Shown one piece after another: positions 12,196-24,727 of a stretch of DNA of 64,000 nucleotides. Made by a program: the position numbers and the translations under genes. Where the stretch lies: positions 39,418-103,417 of the forward strand of contig WHVA01000413.1 of NCBI GenBank assembly GCA_015179125.1. The letters run 5' to 3'. The DNA is from Gautieria morchelliformis. Its lineage: Eukaryota; Basidiomycota; Agaricomycetes; Gomphales; Gomphaceae. Position 1 is the first letter of the stretch; every line of letters begins with the position of its first letter. The notes under the pieces were generated by a model. It worked only from the letters and a program-made list of their open reading frames with translations. It was not told the origin of the DNA and searched no databases.

Positions 12196-12365
12196 CAACT
12201 CTTCGGATTCACTGCAGTCAATGGTGCCGTACCTTGATGGACGGCTCAGACCTTTCTGGCAGTCTCTGACTCTACCACTGCATTGCACGACACTGAGGCG
12301 CTCTTAAACAGTTGAAATAGTATGCTTCACTCTTAACCCGAATAATCGTACAGAAAGAGGTTGAT

Positions 12366-13915
12366 TCAATACGAGAGTGACCGTCCTCTAATATATGCAG
12401 AACTAGGCGACGACCCTGTAAATTCTCGAGGTGGAGATGGTCGCGGACTCGGTAACTCCCTCGCACTTGGTATACTCCGCATCTTTTCCGTCGCAGATTC
12501 ACCACGTTCCCGGTCAAATGGTGAAAACTCTTTTGGGGGTTCCACAGGTGAAAGTGATTTTGGTGGAGAAGGAAGGCGGCTTTGTGGTGGTCCTTCCTGG
12601 CCAAGGTGATCTGGTTCTTGACGTCGTCTGGCAATCGCAGCATCCCAGTATCCACGTAAAATGGGGTGGGACTGTAACTGCTTGTCTATGATTAGGTTTT
12701 CCATCTCTGTCGTTAATGCTGCAATAGTACTGTCAGATGGGACAAAGGGGGGCTCTGAGTTGGCAGATCCATCATGGGAAGACGAAGCTGCATTAAGCGA
12801 GGAAGGGAGAGCGGCTGCACCATGCATTGATCTAAGCTCCGCAGACAGCATTCGCGAAACTGCAATGCGTAAGGTCAGGAATATGCCGACGTACTGTGAA
12901 ACGTCTCACCTTCACGGTCTGCCACGGTGGCTAGAAAAGCCAACTTATCGACGATGGGCTTGACCGCACTCATCTCGAGTTCCGAGGTGTGCAGAGAATC
13001 TCTTGACGCAGGGAGAAGTACCGGCATGACTCTTGATATAGCAATCGAAAGACTCATATATAACTGATGCAAGAATAGGGTGTGTTGATAGGGAACTCGT
13101 TTGCGAAACAACGTGGAAAGGGGGAAAAAAGAGTAGTTGCCCAGCGCATCACCTGTTGGAGAATTGACAATAAGGGAGAACTCGAGAAAGAAGAGCGTGC
13201 ATAGTAAGACGTTGCGCCACTTCAGCAGTTGCACATCAGGTAACCAACCACGGTAAAAAAGAATGGAAACATACATATGCACCAGAATTAGCGGCCCCAA
13301 GAGCAGACCAAACAAGAAGGAATCCCACTGTTCCAATGTAGAAACCGCTGGAAGCAATGATGCCATGTCTCAAGTATTCCCGAGAAGTAGTACAATCTGT
13401 CCAACTCATGGCATCCGGGCCAAACCTGATGCATGGATCTAACGACATAAATGCTGATTTGTAAGCTTCACGCACCTATCATAGGCGAAACGTTTCACAG
13501 GGTGGTTGAGTGCCTCATACGCATCCCTGACAGCGATAAAGAGAGGCGCGCCCTGCGGTCCTACTCGGTCGGGGTGGTTCTTTCGTGCAAATGTCCTAAA
13601 CGCCAGCTTCATAACCTGGTCATCTGCATCGGGACCAACACCAAGAATCTCATAGAAGTTTGATGGCATTGCCAAGCAAGAGTGAACCGTGGTCGTGACC
13701 AGATATGATAACATGACGAAGGCGTAGCAATACCGCCACTGGTACAGAGCCTGAGGAGATCCCCTGAGGGGAGGCGCGTAGTTTGGTTTGAAATAGGAAA
13801 CGATACGGTTATAAAGAACGACCGTGATCCCTGTTGCCCAATTAGGGAGGAAAAACCATCCAGCGTATATGAGGATGGTCCTCGACATAGGTGACAGGGA
13901 GAGAATCTGGAGCAT
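12366..13915 (-). CDS. Multi-pass J-domain (DnaJ-like) membrane protein
   Basis: Hsp70 co-chaperone of a membrane-bound type. The N-terminus has two hydrophobic segments (about residues 12-37 and 63-83), followed by a J domain (NFYEILGVGPDADD, HPD at residues 114-116, FIAVRDAYEALNHP). Further exons encode membrane helices (GFYIGTVGFLLVWSALG; NVLLCTLFFLEFSLIV; LYMSLSIAISRVM) and the tail (MLSAELRSMHGAAALPSSLN through a Pro/Ser-rich end, stop at 12366). Introns of about 36-55 bp link the parts; one has donor GTGCGTGAAG after FAYDR, another donor GTGAGACG after VADRE. The intact HPD predicts it can stimulate an Hsp70, probably at the ER, though the compartment is inferred only from the membrane helices. 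Confidence 0.8.
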
Positions 13916-13952
13916 GGCGAGTCACGGCACTGGGACACCTATCCCTGGAAGA

Positions 13953-14508
13953 ATGAAGGCAATTAGTACGTCTGTTTCGTCCGGACAGGATGACTGGATA
14001 AAATTCAGGGAGAAAGTTGATATCATGTCCCTGCGCCATGTCATGCCAGCGGTCGAGACCTCCGTCGTGCTACAAAGTAATGTAGGCTCGTAACCACACG
14101 TCCGAGCGTCGATCTCTTGCTCGGACGCTTGAAACGAGCCACTTCCTTATGCCGTCGGAATATGAACCACATCTAGTGACCGCTCACTATAGTGTAAACT
14201 TGGCTAGGAGAGCTTGGCTAGAATGGAACGGCTTTGCGGCAACCCAGAAGACCGCAAGTGCAGTCAACGGGTTCGCCAATGAGGAGGCTGTAGACTCTGT
14301 CCTTTACCGGCGCACCTTGGACGTTACGGAGAGCCAGTCGTTTGAAAGTCAAATAGTTATAAATCCTGCCTTACAATGTTCCACGTTTATTTCCGGTGGA
14401 AACACTGAGGAAAGGATTGTTGATGGACGACGGGAGGTCAAGACAATGGCAATGACAAGAGGCACAGGGTCGACCCTTTTACTAGAGCATCATAATGGAC
14501 CAGAATGA
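13953..14508 (+). CDS. Weakly supported hypothetical gene
   Basis: Two open stretches look mildly coding: SVSSGQDDWIKFREKVDIMS with LRHVMPAVETSVVLQSN before a GTAGGCTCG donor, then a frame through AWLEWNGFAATQ and ESQIVINPALQCSTFISGG to TGA at 14508. A single intron would join them. There is no recognisable family, and the first exon sits head-to-head against the J-protein start with almost no promoter room. It may instead be intergenic sequence. Confidence 0.22.
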
Positions 14509-14755
14509 ATATGGCACTTACCTGCAGCTACTTGGTTGTTCGCCACACGGCTTCACGAACAAAACGTGACGTTGTGACGCGGTAACCCACACCATGATCA
14601 CGTGGCCGCTAGCAAAAAGCGTTAAATTATAGACGACATGCAGCTGGGTGGTTCCTATTACAACAAGAATTGAAATGTACAGTATCGTATCATTATATCA
14701 TTTCGACCGCGTCTGCATCTAAAGCTGAATGGGCTGACGAGTCCCACTGTGGGTT

Positions 14756-17700
14756 TCACAACCGCCATGTTGAAAACCAATCCCACTCCCTGCTGACGAA
14801 AGCGAGCATATAATCTGCGACTGTTCCCTCTTCTTCTGTCTCCTCTTCGGGGACCGTCGCCGCCGATATCTCTGTCTCAAGAGTGGGGCCATCCTCTGCT
14901 TCGGCGGCAAAATCAGCACGATCTTCCACTTCCTTGACTGCTTCCTCCCGTGCTGCTACGCGAGCGGCATAGGCGTCCTCCTTATCTTCGAATTCCCCCA
15001 ATGCCTTTCCGAATGCCTCATCATCAATAAGAAGACTACGCCAATCGAATTCTCCCTGTTGTATCACGATATTGTCGAGCGAACGCTTTTGGTTTGCTTT
15101 GCGCAACATGCTCTCCTCAACGGTATGCTCTGAAATAAAGCGATATATGTGGACGTCACGGATCTGGCCAATGCGGTGTGCGCTGTTATATATCGTCAGC
15201 AAACACCAAACATCACTGCGCGAAAAAATCGTCCTGACCGATCTTCGCATTGTCGATCCATCTGAGGATTGAAGTCACTGTCATAGAATATTACTGTGTC
15301 TGCACCAGTTAAGCTTGAAATGGCAATCAGGCTATTGTGTAAAAAAATCATGGGAAGACTGCGCACTTGATCCCGACACCACCAGAGCGCGATGAAGCAA
15401 TGAAGGCAAACACCCTGGCATCAGTATTAAACCGTTCGGTTATATATTGCCTATCCTCAATTTTTGTCGCGCCATCGAGGCGTAAATACCGGTAACCATG
15501 AAAGTTCAAAAATATTTCGAGTATGTCCAGAACTTTGGTCATCTGCGTGAAAATAAGCACCCGATGTCCCCCAGCTTCACGCATTCGTAACAGTGAGGCA
15601 AGTTCCTGTAGCTTTCCACAATCGTATTGGACGAGGGATGCGTCGGGAAAGGCTATTTGCAGTTTAACGCTTGTGCGATGGAGAATAGCGTTCAGGTCCG
15701 GACATAGTCGCTGAGCGCGAAAGATCAGGCTCTCCATGCCCGATAACGCTATAGATGGCATGTCTCGAGCCACGACCGGGGGAGTGATGAAGGCAAATCT
15801 GTTGATACAACCCTCTAGATCTGCTTCTCTTTGTATATAAGACTTGACCAATGTCGGAATTATTGAAGACAAATCCATGTGATTTGTGCGACAAAAATTA
15901 ACTTCCGACAAGGGAATCAAAGGAGTGTATAGACGCTGAACCACTGATATCGTCTCAGAACCATAAACAGGTGAGGCAGCACATCGAAGTCGATTGGTAT
16001 AAGAAATCTGTGTCCACTGTTGAAGCGCGGCCAATTGTCGTTGGTATGCGATATGACGCTTAAAGCCCTGGATGGTTCTGGTGTCGACGGGTGGAGGTTC
16101 CCCAGGGAGCTCGGCAACAAAGGGTAAACATGACGAAGCGTCCAAGCTAAGGGTGGATCGTGCCTGTATCATGGATCTACCTTGGTGATGGATGAAAACC
16201 AGACCCAATAAGTCAAGGTTCAATTTGTCGCCCGGATCTTTAAGAGATCGACGTCGAATGAGGAGCTCCTTGATCTCGAAGTCTGCAATGGCCGACCGTG
16301 TCATTGCGAAAGAGGTGACTATAGGCCGGACTTCGAATAGATCCGGATGGTTGCAAACTTTTCGCAGTTGCATAAGAATATTAGCCACTTTGTGATACAC
16401 GCCAGACGCAAGTGCATCTTGCGTCTGCGCTCGAGACATAAACTCGTCGTAGAGGAAACGCTGGCGTTTGGAAAGGCGGCAGATCACAAGGTGTTCAAAC
16501 TTGCTTGGCAATTCCTTTTCAACATCAGCTTTCAGACGCCGTAAAAGGTATGGCCGAAGGACGGTGTGAAGTTTCCGTACACGTTCTTGTGTCTCTTCGT
16601 CCATGACAGTGCCTTGCTCAATGGCTTTCTCCAAGGGGTCTGTCAGCAGCATTAGTCAAACAACAAGAGGGTATGATGAAAATGCATACTGGAAAACCAA
16701 TCTCCGAATTCTTTCAAATTAGCGAAGTTCGTTCCCGACATCAGGAACTGAAGAAGTGCCCAGAGCTCTGTCAGATTGTTTTGTAATGGTGTCCCAGTTA
16801 AAAGGAGCCGTCGAAAGGAACGAAACATTAAGAGAATGTTCCATCGCTGCGACTTGAAATTCTTTATCATATGCGCCTCGTCCAGGATCATGTAATACCA
16901 TGCCTTACGCTTGAATATGTGGGCATCTCGACTGGCGAGTGTGTACGACGTGACACAGACATTGAAAGTGTGTTTGTTATTCCATCCCACCCGAAGCTCC
17001 TTTCGACGCTTGGTGCTACCATGGTATGGAAGAATCTTGAAACCAGGGAGGAACTTCTTGAATTCCATCTCCCAATTTAGCAACACGCTTGTAGGGACTA
17101 CGATGAGATGAGGACCCCAAATTCCACGATCACAAGCGAGATGAGCCAGTAAAGATATAGCCTGAATGGTTTTGCTGTACGAACCGGATTCAGTGGCAAT
17201 GAGGGAAATACTAAATTCGTATCTCACCCTAAGCCCATCTCATCAGCAAGTATACCATTGAGATTATTGATGTGGAGACTAGCCAACCACTCAAGCCCAG
17301 CCTGCTGGTAAGGGCGAAGATTACCTCGCAATAAAAATGGTGCGGTAATTTTAGAACTAGGATCCCAGTCAACAGACGTTGCTGCGAAATCTACCAAATG
17401 AGAAGCAACAGGCAACTCTGCAATTACTTCTTCATACGCATCTGGGGAAGCTGCGGTGTTAACAGCTTCGGCTTCCCCTTGATCCAATGGCTGTTCTGGT
17501 AAATCATGTTCGGAAGGCACGGTGACTAAGTCTGGGTCTCTGTTGTCCATTCCAACGTCAGGGCCAGCATCGATGTTCCATTCATTCCTATTCTCAGAGT
17601 GTTTTAAATCCTCTGTATCATCACCTGCGGCGTCTGGAAGGGTGGCTCTCATAGGCAAGAGAGCGAGAGTCACAGATTTGGAGGCCTCGTTAACATCCGC

Positions 17701-20364
17701 AGGAGTAGACTGAGGTCCATTAGCCGCTCGTGCGTGGTCGCCACTTACGTCGACATCTCCCGGCACAAGAGGTGTTGCCGCATCTCGCTGAGTGACAACG
17801 CCATTCGACAATCGGATGGCAATAGGTTGACGACCATTGGGCTGCGCTGAATTGCCTCCCTGGATGGTAAGGGGAGATTGCTCGTCAAATGTCGGTGCAG
17901 ACACATACGTTTCTGGGAAGTTGGGAGGTGTAGTGGGTTCCGGAGAGGAAGGGTCAAGCCAAGGCAAATCGTCAGAAGGGGGAAGGGAGGGTGGAGACTG
18001 TGTGCGGGATGCGCGCCGAGAGTGTTCGGATGCTGATTCTCTGTACCCTTTTGTGGGGGGGACGCTTGGCGTGGAGGCTGCGTTGACAACCTCATGAGCG
18101 GAGACCGATGGGTTAGGGCTTCCCGGCGTCGAACTAACGGTGGTGTCAAGCGGCTCTGACAGCTGTCCACGCGATGGGAAGTCCTCGTCAGTATCCATCG
18201 TCGTAGGCTGTTCCGAAAGGACGGTCTTGGCGCCAATCTGCGCACGTTCTTGTACGGAAATTTCTGACGCTGTTGTTGACAGCGAGAGAGCTACATCCTC
18301 GGTTAAAACAGGTGTGGACACATCGGACATGGATCCATCAGTACCACGGGGTGATGGAGCCTCAGAAACAACTACGTCGTCCTCGTGTGTCATTGACGCA
18401 AATTCGACTTCGCTACTTGGCCCTCTGCTTTCTACAGAACTCCGCGCGTCTGTACCTAGAAGGAGGGAAACGTCGGCGTCAGGTTCTGCATCATCTTCTG
18501 ATCCCCAGGTGTCTGTCGCAACGTCCGGGTCCTCCAATGTATCAACATCTTCGGCCTCCGACTCATCACTATCACTCCAATCTTTGGCGCTGCCAGACCT
18601 CGATCGCGCCCTGCTCAGGTCTATATGCTGGGCTTCTAATATAACACCTGATTGGTCCAGTATTGCGTCAAGATGCTTCCGACCAAGCCGTACTTCCTCT
18701 GCCTCAAGTAGAGCACGATTTTGTTCGCGAACAGCCTAGAAATCGGTCAAAAACCAGTTTGAAACGCTGCTATAGACGAATTAGAAACGAACCATGACGG
18801 CCCTTTTCCACTGCTTTTCGACCTCCTTGGCTGTGAATTTTGCAAGACTTTTCATACGAAGGGATTCAGCTTTCCGCAATTTCTCCTCCGTTCCCTCCTT
18901 GTTTCCGTGCCATGCCATAACCAGCTTTGCAAGCTTTTTGGCTGTACTTCTCTTTATGGAGTATTCAGCGGACACTGAACGTGCTCTATGAGTCGCGGCA
19001 GAGACGAGATGATCGTAATGGTCCTCTCTCCGTATTGGCTCAACCTGGTCTGCTTCGGGGACAGCAAAACTTGAAATCCCATCGGCATTGTCAAAAAAAT
19101 CTGGAATGTCGAGCATTAGACGACCCTCCTTCTTCAACTCCCGTATCCGAGCTCTCGTCTTTGCTTCTGCGAGAGACATCTGTTCTAGTTTCTCATGCGG
19201 TACGTAGGCGTCATCTTCTAACGACGAGTACGATTGAACGTAGCTTTGGATTGATGAACCGTATCGCGGACGAGGGGGTACTTGCGATGGATGTGTATAG
19301 ATAGCTGGAGGTGGACGTTGAAACAGTCGTACGCGTTTAATAGTGAGCTTGGGTTGGGGATGTGGCTCAGGTTCAGAAGAAATCGATTCCCCATCCTGGT
19401 CGCCAATAGTGGATAGATGTGGGTCCTTTCGATCGTGCTGGAGAGACAAGGAGTTGGGCCTCTTGCGTTTGGAACTGCGGGAAACACTCGAGGTCAAAGG
19501 AATGCCAGGCGTTGAAGTATCTGGGGTGGGAGGCACCAGACCGTCCTTGGCTCTTCGAGGATGGGAACCTCGCTTCGATGGTGATGGGGGAGGTGGAAAC
19601 ATTCCTTCGGTTGGAGGTTCTGAAGCCTGCAATTCAGCCACTTCTCTGGCCTTTCCCTTGCCTTTCGAGACAGAGGAAGACCAATCAATGACTGATACCG
19701 ATTTTATTGGCGACTTCTTTTTTCCAACGGGTGAACTATTTAGAGTCCGTGGTGCCACTTTGGGCATTTGCTTTGCTTTGGCTGGCTGCGTCGACGGGCC
19801 TGCAGAGATTGTAGCAGCGAGTGAAACGCGAAGTTCTGTTGTGGCACGACGCGTTTTACGAGGGGAAGACCCAGAGGCGGCAGCAGATTTGGAGATAAGG
19901 TCATGGGGTGCTTTATACTACGAGCAGAACACTCAGTGAGCGGCCACAAAAAACTGTGCACCCATACCTCAAGGAAGACTTGACTATTGTCTTCCCTTGC
20001 AATCTGGAGCCCTTTCTGTCAGACTACAGCCCATACATCATTTCAGTGACAACGCGCCTTGGGATCATAGCCGAGTAGCGTCACAAATTTGTCCAGGTGA
20101 AAGGCCTCGCGCACCTAACACAAATAACAGACAATATCAACACGTTCCTTAACAACCTCCTGAGCTAAAGAAACATACAAGGTCATCGTGCAGCACCATT
20201 AGCTTATCTAGATCGACTTGACGGGTACATAGCAAATCTGCTCTCCGCGCCATGATACGCTCGTCCTGCATCTCCTCTCTGCCATCTGAATTTTGAACTT
20301 CATCCTCTTCTGGGTCGGCCGTACCTTTGAAGGATGTGTTCCGGCTCTTTTTTGGACTGGGCAT
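14756..20364 (-). CDS. SWR1: SWR1 chromatin-remodelling ATPase
   Basis: Catalytic subunit of the SWR1 complex, which exchanges H2A for H2A.Z in nucleosomes in the nucleus. The first in-frame ATG is at 20364 ([14 protein letters not shown]); the frame is open upstream but without ATG. Early exons give [19 protein letters not shown] and [16 protein letters not shown]. The HSA domain ([14 protein letters not shown] ... [15 protein letters not shown]) ends near 18,790, followed by an acidic Ser/Glu-rich linker. The Snf2 ATPase begins at [15 protein letters not shown] with the Walker A split by an intron ([16 protein letters not shown]), LDEAHMIKN as motif II near 16,870 and [17 protein letters not shown] long Ino80/Swr1-type insertion precedes the helicase C lobe ([38 protein letters not shown] near 15,185). 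It ends [18 protein letters not shown]. No frameshift was seen. Confidence 0.92.
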
Positions 20365-21123
20365 AAGGACACTAGTTTGAATCAACTCTGTTTCCTGGCG
20401 GCAAAACGGACAATCTTGTCCGTTTTTCGACGATCTTTCGAGGTTGTTGAAGGAAACTGTTCTTTCAAATGTATCCCAGATGTTGAGCGAGTTCCGAGTG
20501 AGTTCGCAGATGCCTAGCCGTGGTGGTCGAGAGTAGACCTCGCATCGTCGCGCCTTGGGTGTCCATGCGATTTGTTTGTCCTTGTGGGGGAGACTGACCG
20601 CCCATCTCACCCTCAAACCTACGACTACTCGATTGGAAGCTTATAATCATAAATACTTGCATTCAAACAATATAGAAGACGATGCAGCTGCTAGTCAACG
20701 GTTACAACGGCTTTGGGAGTGTATAGGCTTAACGCCTGCGCATGGTGAACATACATGTCTACCGCAGGAGTACCAGTATGCGGTATTATAAGAACAGTAC
20801 GTATACGGATGGCAGCGCCCTGAAGGCATTCGAAACAAAGACGAAGAAGCGAGATACAGAGCGGTAGCTGGCACACAGGACAGAAAGAGAGACACGACAG
20901 CGGTAATGAATGTCTCGAAAGACTATGTGGGAGGGTATGCAATATCTATTGTGAAGTCCCTGCACATGTTGAAGAGAATGAATGAGCCATGGTAGTGAGA
21001 ATAATCCGGGATGGGTACGCAAGCAGCAGGTAAATCTGGAGTGCATGTTAAAACCGTGAAACATCTCGACAGCTGAATTAAACATCACCAACGATGCAAT
21101 TACGTGGCAAATCCAGGAAGATG
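20365..21123. other. Intergenic, SWR1 promoter region
   Basis: 759 bp between the SWR1 start and the end of the homeodomain gene (both minus strand). Part of it, to about 20616, is open in the SWR1 frame but lacks an ATG. An upstream non-coding exon is possible. No other gene is supported. Confidence 0.4.
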
Positions 21124-22516
21124 TCACATGAAACCTTTGGGTAGGTCTGGAAGTCCGAGGTCCTTCAGCTCTTTGTTGGGAACCATACCAAAATTTCTTA
21201 AGAGGCCCCTCTCCAATGCTGCAAGCAACTCTTCTGATCTTTCCTTACATAGCTTAAACCGTTTAATGGCGTTTTCCGGTGTGGTGCGGTCAACAGTGGC
21301 AGTGCGAGATAGCTTTGAAATGTCCACGAGAATTTTCTTGGGGAGAAAGCCTGGGGGTGAGATGACCGTGGGGGTGATCAGAGAGTAAGGCATGTGGGTT
21401 TGGTGAGAAGAGGAGTCTGCAGACACGGTCCGAGCCAATTCCTTTGTGAAATTACTGGAAAAAGAAATTTCGCCAGGGCTGGAAAGGTGAGTATGAACGA
21501 ACAAACGAGATGATTTATGCAGTAAGGGTGAAATTGGCGAAAGTGGCTGGTCCTCAGGACGTGGAAGGTTATCGAACACGAATGGCTCAACGTTGGGCGT
21601 CGATGGCACCGAATTTACATGGTTGATGCCTTCCTGTAATAATGCTTTAAGCTCACCAGGCGAAAGCTGAGATTGGAGTAAGCCGAGCAAAGCCCGACGA
21701 TCGCGAGGCAGCTGCCACGTTTCAGACGACGACCTAGGAGGTGGACCTCGGATTTGATTGTAAGCTCCAGGATGCAACTTGGGGGAAATGCAAGGTTCAG
21801 GCTTCAGGCTGTGTGGTTTAAGTACCGGAGAAAGAAATTCAGGCGTTAAATAGGATTCATCGTCAAGCGTATCTTCCTCGTCAGATTCATCTGCGTCACC
21901 TGTGGGAGCATCCTGGTGTATCGCACATTTGGAAGGGGATTGCAAGCTTGTATTATGATCGCTCTGCATTTGCACTTGGTGGTATTTGACAAAACGGTGC
22001 GCGTCCTCGAGAGTCACGTTAGCTAGCAGGGGGCTTTGAACCCATACCGTGAGCAATTCTGGGGAAGGATCAGGATTTTCTCCAACAAGGATTTTCAGAT
22101 GATCAAGTTCGGTATTGGTGAGTGTCGGAAATACTGCAGAAAGACCTGCTGGTCAACACCAGCAGTGTCTGAACATCTAAGTTCGCTCACAGATTCCCAT
22201 ACCAATACGCCTGTGCGGGAGAGTCACAGGGGCTCCCTCTAATCTGCGTCTACGCTGGGAAAACCACCTATTTAGCTGTCTCAAAGTGATTCCCACGGGG
22301 TCTATTCGACTCTTAATTTCATGCAGGATTTCTCCCAAAGTGACGGCCTTGGGCTTGCCCATAGCGGCATACCATTCTATGTCGAAGGTAGGCAATTTGA
22401 GCGCAACCAAAAGATAATATATGCAACATACTTTCCAGGCATTTCTTGACATCTGGCCTAATCCGTTTCACATGTTTTGAAGCTGAACACGATGGTTGAG
22501 ATGCAATGTCCTCCAT
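21124..22516 (-). CDS. Atypical homeodomain protein
   Basis: Putative DNA-binding transcription factor. Exon 1 (22516-22432) encodes MEDIASQPSCSASKHVKRIR ending KKCLEK; a 54-bp intron (GTATGT to ATAG) joins WYAAMGKPKAVTLGEILHEI and DPVGITLRQLNRWFSQRRRR. This spells a helix-turn-helix with the recognition helix LRQLNRWFSQRRRRL, close to the WFxNxR core of homeodomains but with Gln in place of the invariant Asn. A third exon begins TNTELDHLKILVGENPDPSP and runs to the stop at 21124 with a long Ser/Pro-rich region and a C-terminal helix (FKLCKERSEELLAALERGLL). It is divergent from SFC1. No match to the HD1/HD2 mating-type proteins is obvious, and target genes are unknown. Confidence 0.65.
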
Positions 22517-23261
22517 TGCTACGTTTTCGCGTATGGGCTTTAAAAAACAAGGTTGTCAGACACTTGGCCACGACAGAAGTGATAAATGGCCTGTTAATCT
22601 ACTCACAGCATGTACCGGGGAATTCTTGCTACAAGGACAGGGAAAGGGGACTCGAAAGGGGACTTGATTATATATAAGTATAAGGCGGTAATGTCACGGC
22701 GAGGGTCACAGCTTGGTTCCAGAAGACAGTGCCCTCTCAACGCTGACCCCATGAGGCTGTACGCCGTGCACTTGCATGAGTTGCAGGTGCCGCGTGCCAG
22801 AGTTGAAGCTAAATCTGGAGGAACAGTTGGCTGATATCTACGTAATGACGCAACAAGGCAGGTCGAGGATCTCTCAGCCTGATATAATGCGAACACTATG
22901 TAAGTTGAAGTGTGGTTCACATACTGGGGATTCACCAAGTACATGAGTTCATCCAAGTGACATGAGTGTAGCTGATGACGTAATTGTCCTAAGGATATTT
23001 CGGAGGTCCGCTCCAGTCACGGTGATCCGGCTGTCACGTGGCCTTACTGGATTCACGTGAAAATGACTGTGGCGTCGCTACCGGACACCCATCGGCAGCG
23101 GTTCCCCACCTCACTAAAGATGATATTAGTTACTGAATGAAGAGACACAGTAATATTCACCGAAAAGTCTCAGAAAAATACACATGTTTTGGTAAGCCAT
23201 ATGACTCATCACTTGAGCAACTGATATTGTTAACACTAAATCCTTTCCGTCATCACAGAAT
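22517..23261. other. Divergent promoter region, homeodomain gene/SFC1
   Basis: 745 bp between two gene starts that face away from each other. No ORF has coding character. It presumably contains both promoters and possible 5' UTR introns. Confidence 0.4.
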
Positions 23262-24539
23262 ATGTCAAAGACCAGCCAGAAGCAACCTGTTGGGTTTGCG
23301 ACCCATATCGTAGCTGGTGGTCTGGCGGGAGCTATGGAGGCGGTTAGACTTCTTGCTTTCGGTGAAGGCAGCCAGCCGTACTTATTCAACACCATGCGCA
23401 GTTGTGTTGCCAGCCTCTCGATACAATCAAAGTGCGCATGCAACTCTCCAAATCTGGTGTTGCCCCAGGAGTAAGATTATCAGACATACTGGCTTGCTAT
23501 GAATGAAATTCATTGACTCTGGACTGTCACAGACGAAGCCTCGAGGCTTCATCGCAACCGGTGTATCAATAGTGCAACGAGAAACCCCCCTGGCGCTCTA
23601 TAAGGGCCTTGGTGCCGTCTTAGCGGGAATCGTACCGAAGATGGCTATCAGGTTCGCGAGTTTCGAGACATATAAAACATGGCTTGCAAACAAGGAGACG
23701 GGGCAGACTAGTGTGGGCGCAATATTCTTTGGTAGGGCCTTCCCCTTCAACATATGTCCAACTGATGACATGTTTCTGGGATATCATGCAGCGGGGCTGG
23801 CAGCAGGTACCACCGAAGCGGTTGCAGTCGTGACCCCTATGGAAGTCGTCAAGATCCGTCTGCAAGCACAATCTCACTCACTCGCTGATCCTCTCGAAGT
23901 TCCCCGTTACCGTAATGCAGCACATGCGGTCTATACCATCGTCAGAGAGGAGGGTTTCGGAACACTGTACAGGGGAGTGAGTCTTACAGCACTGAGGCAA
24001 GCAAGCAACCAAGGTTTGCGGTATGTCAACGATTAAAAGCTGTAGCTGACGGACTGGTTATCAAAGGCGCAAATTTTACTGCATATCAAGAGCTGAAAAA
24101 GGTGGCACATAGACTTCAGCCTGACCTCGTAGATCTACCATCTTATCAGCACATGTTCATTGGTCTTATTTCGGGAGCCATGGGGCCATTCTCAAACGCA
24201 CCTATAGACACTATTAAAACCCGTGAGTCATGAGAGTTGTGGTAAAGTCCTTAAAGAGCATATAACGTCACTGACAATGTCCTCTGGAATCTTTTTCAAT
24301 GCCGATCAGGTCTCCAAAAGTCTTCTGCAGCGGAAGGGGAGTCAGCCTGGACTCGTATAACCCTCATTGGGAAAGAAATGTGGCGCCAAGAGGGTGTCAG
24401 ATCATTCTACAAAGGCATAACACCTCGTGTCCTGCGCGTCGCCCCTGGTCAGGCTATTGTATTCGCCGTCTATGAACGCGTCAGGAGAGTCATTGAGAAC
24501 ATGAAGGAAAGGACGACGGACGACTCATATACAGAATGA
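23262..24539 (+). CDS. SFC1: Mitochondrial succinate/fumarate carrier (Sfc1/Acr1)
   Basis: Inner-membrane carrier that exchanges cytosolic succinate for mitochondrial fumarate, linking the glyoxylate cycle to gluconeogenesis. The start MSKTSQKQPVGFATHIVAGG is followed across introns by the first carrier signature (CCQPLDTIKVRMQLSKSG), KPRGFIATGVSIVQRETP, LYKGLGAVLAGIVPKMAIRF, the second repeat (AGLAAGTTEAVAVVTPMEVV, KIRLQAQSHSLADPLEVP) and the third (GPFSNAPIDTIKT, FYKGITPRVLRVAPGQAIVF), ending at TGA 24537-24539. ATPMEVVKIRLQAQ-type and GPFSNAPIDTIKT motifs point to Sfc1 rather than the citrate carrier. Three-fold carrier repeat is complete. Confidence 0.9.
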
Positions 24540-24727
24540 TTCCACAAATACGTATCCAAATCTATAGCTAGTCACTTTATATCATCGCTGTCCGCTGACG
24601 CTATTGGAGCACGTAGAAATTGAGCCGGGCGGCTTATGTAATCATCAAAGCAGCGTCTCCTACCTTGACACTTCAGCTGCAAGTAAAGTCATCATCTTTG
24701 CGTAGTCATTGGAGGTCGACGTCCAAT

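Noticed and set aside
17522..18739. Plus-strand frames over the SWR1 linker
   Set aside because: They are antisense shadows of the acidic Ser-rich SWR1 linker, whose minus frame fits the family and connects HSA to ATPase.
20365..20616. Starting SWR1 at 20616
   Set aside because: The frame is open there but begins with TTG. The first true ATG is at 20364, so the upstream part was left out.
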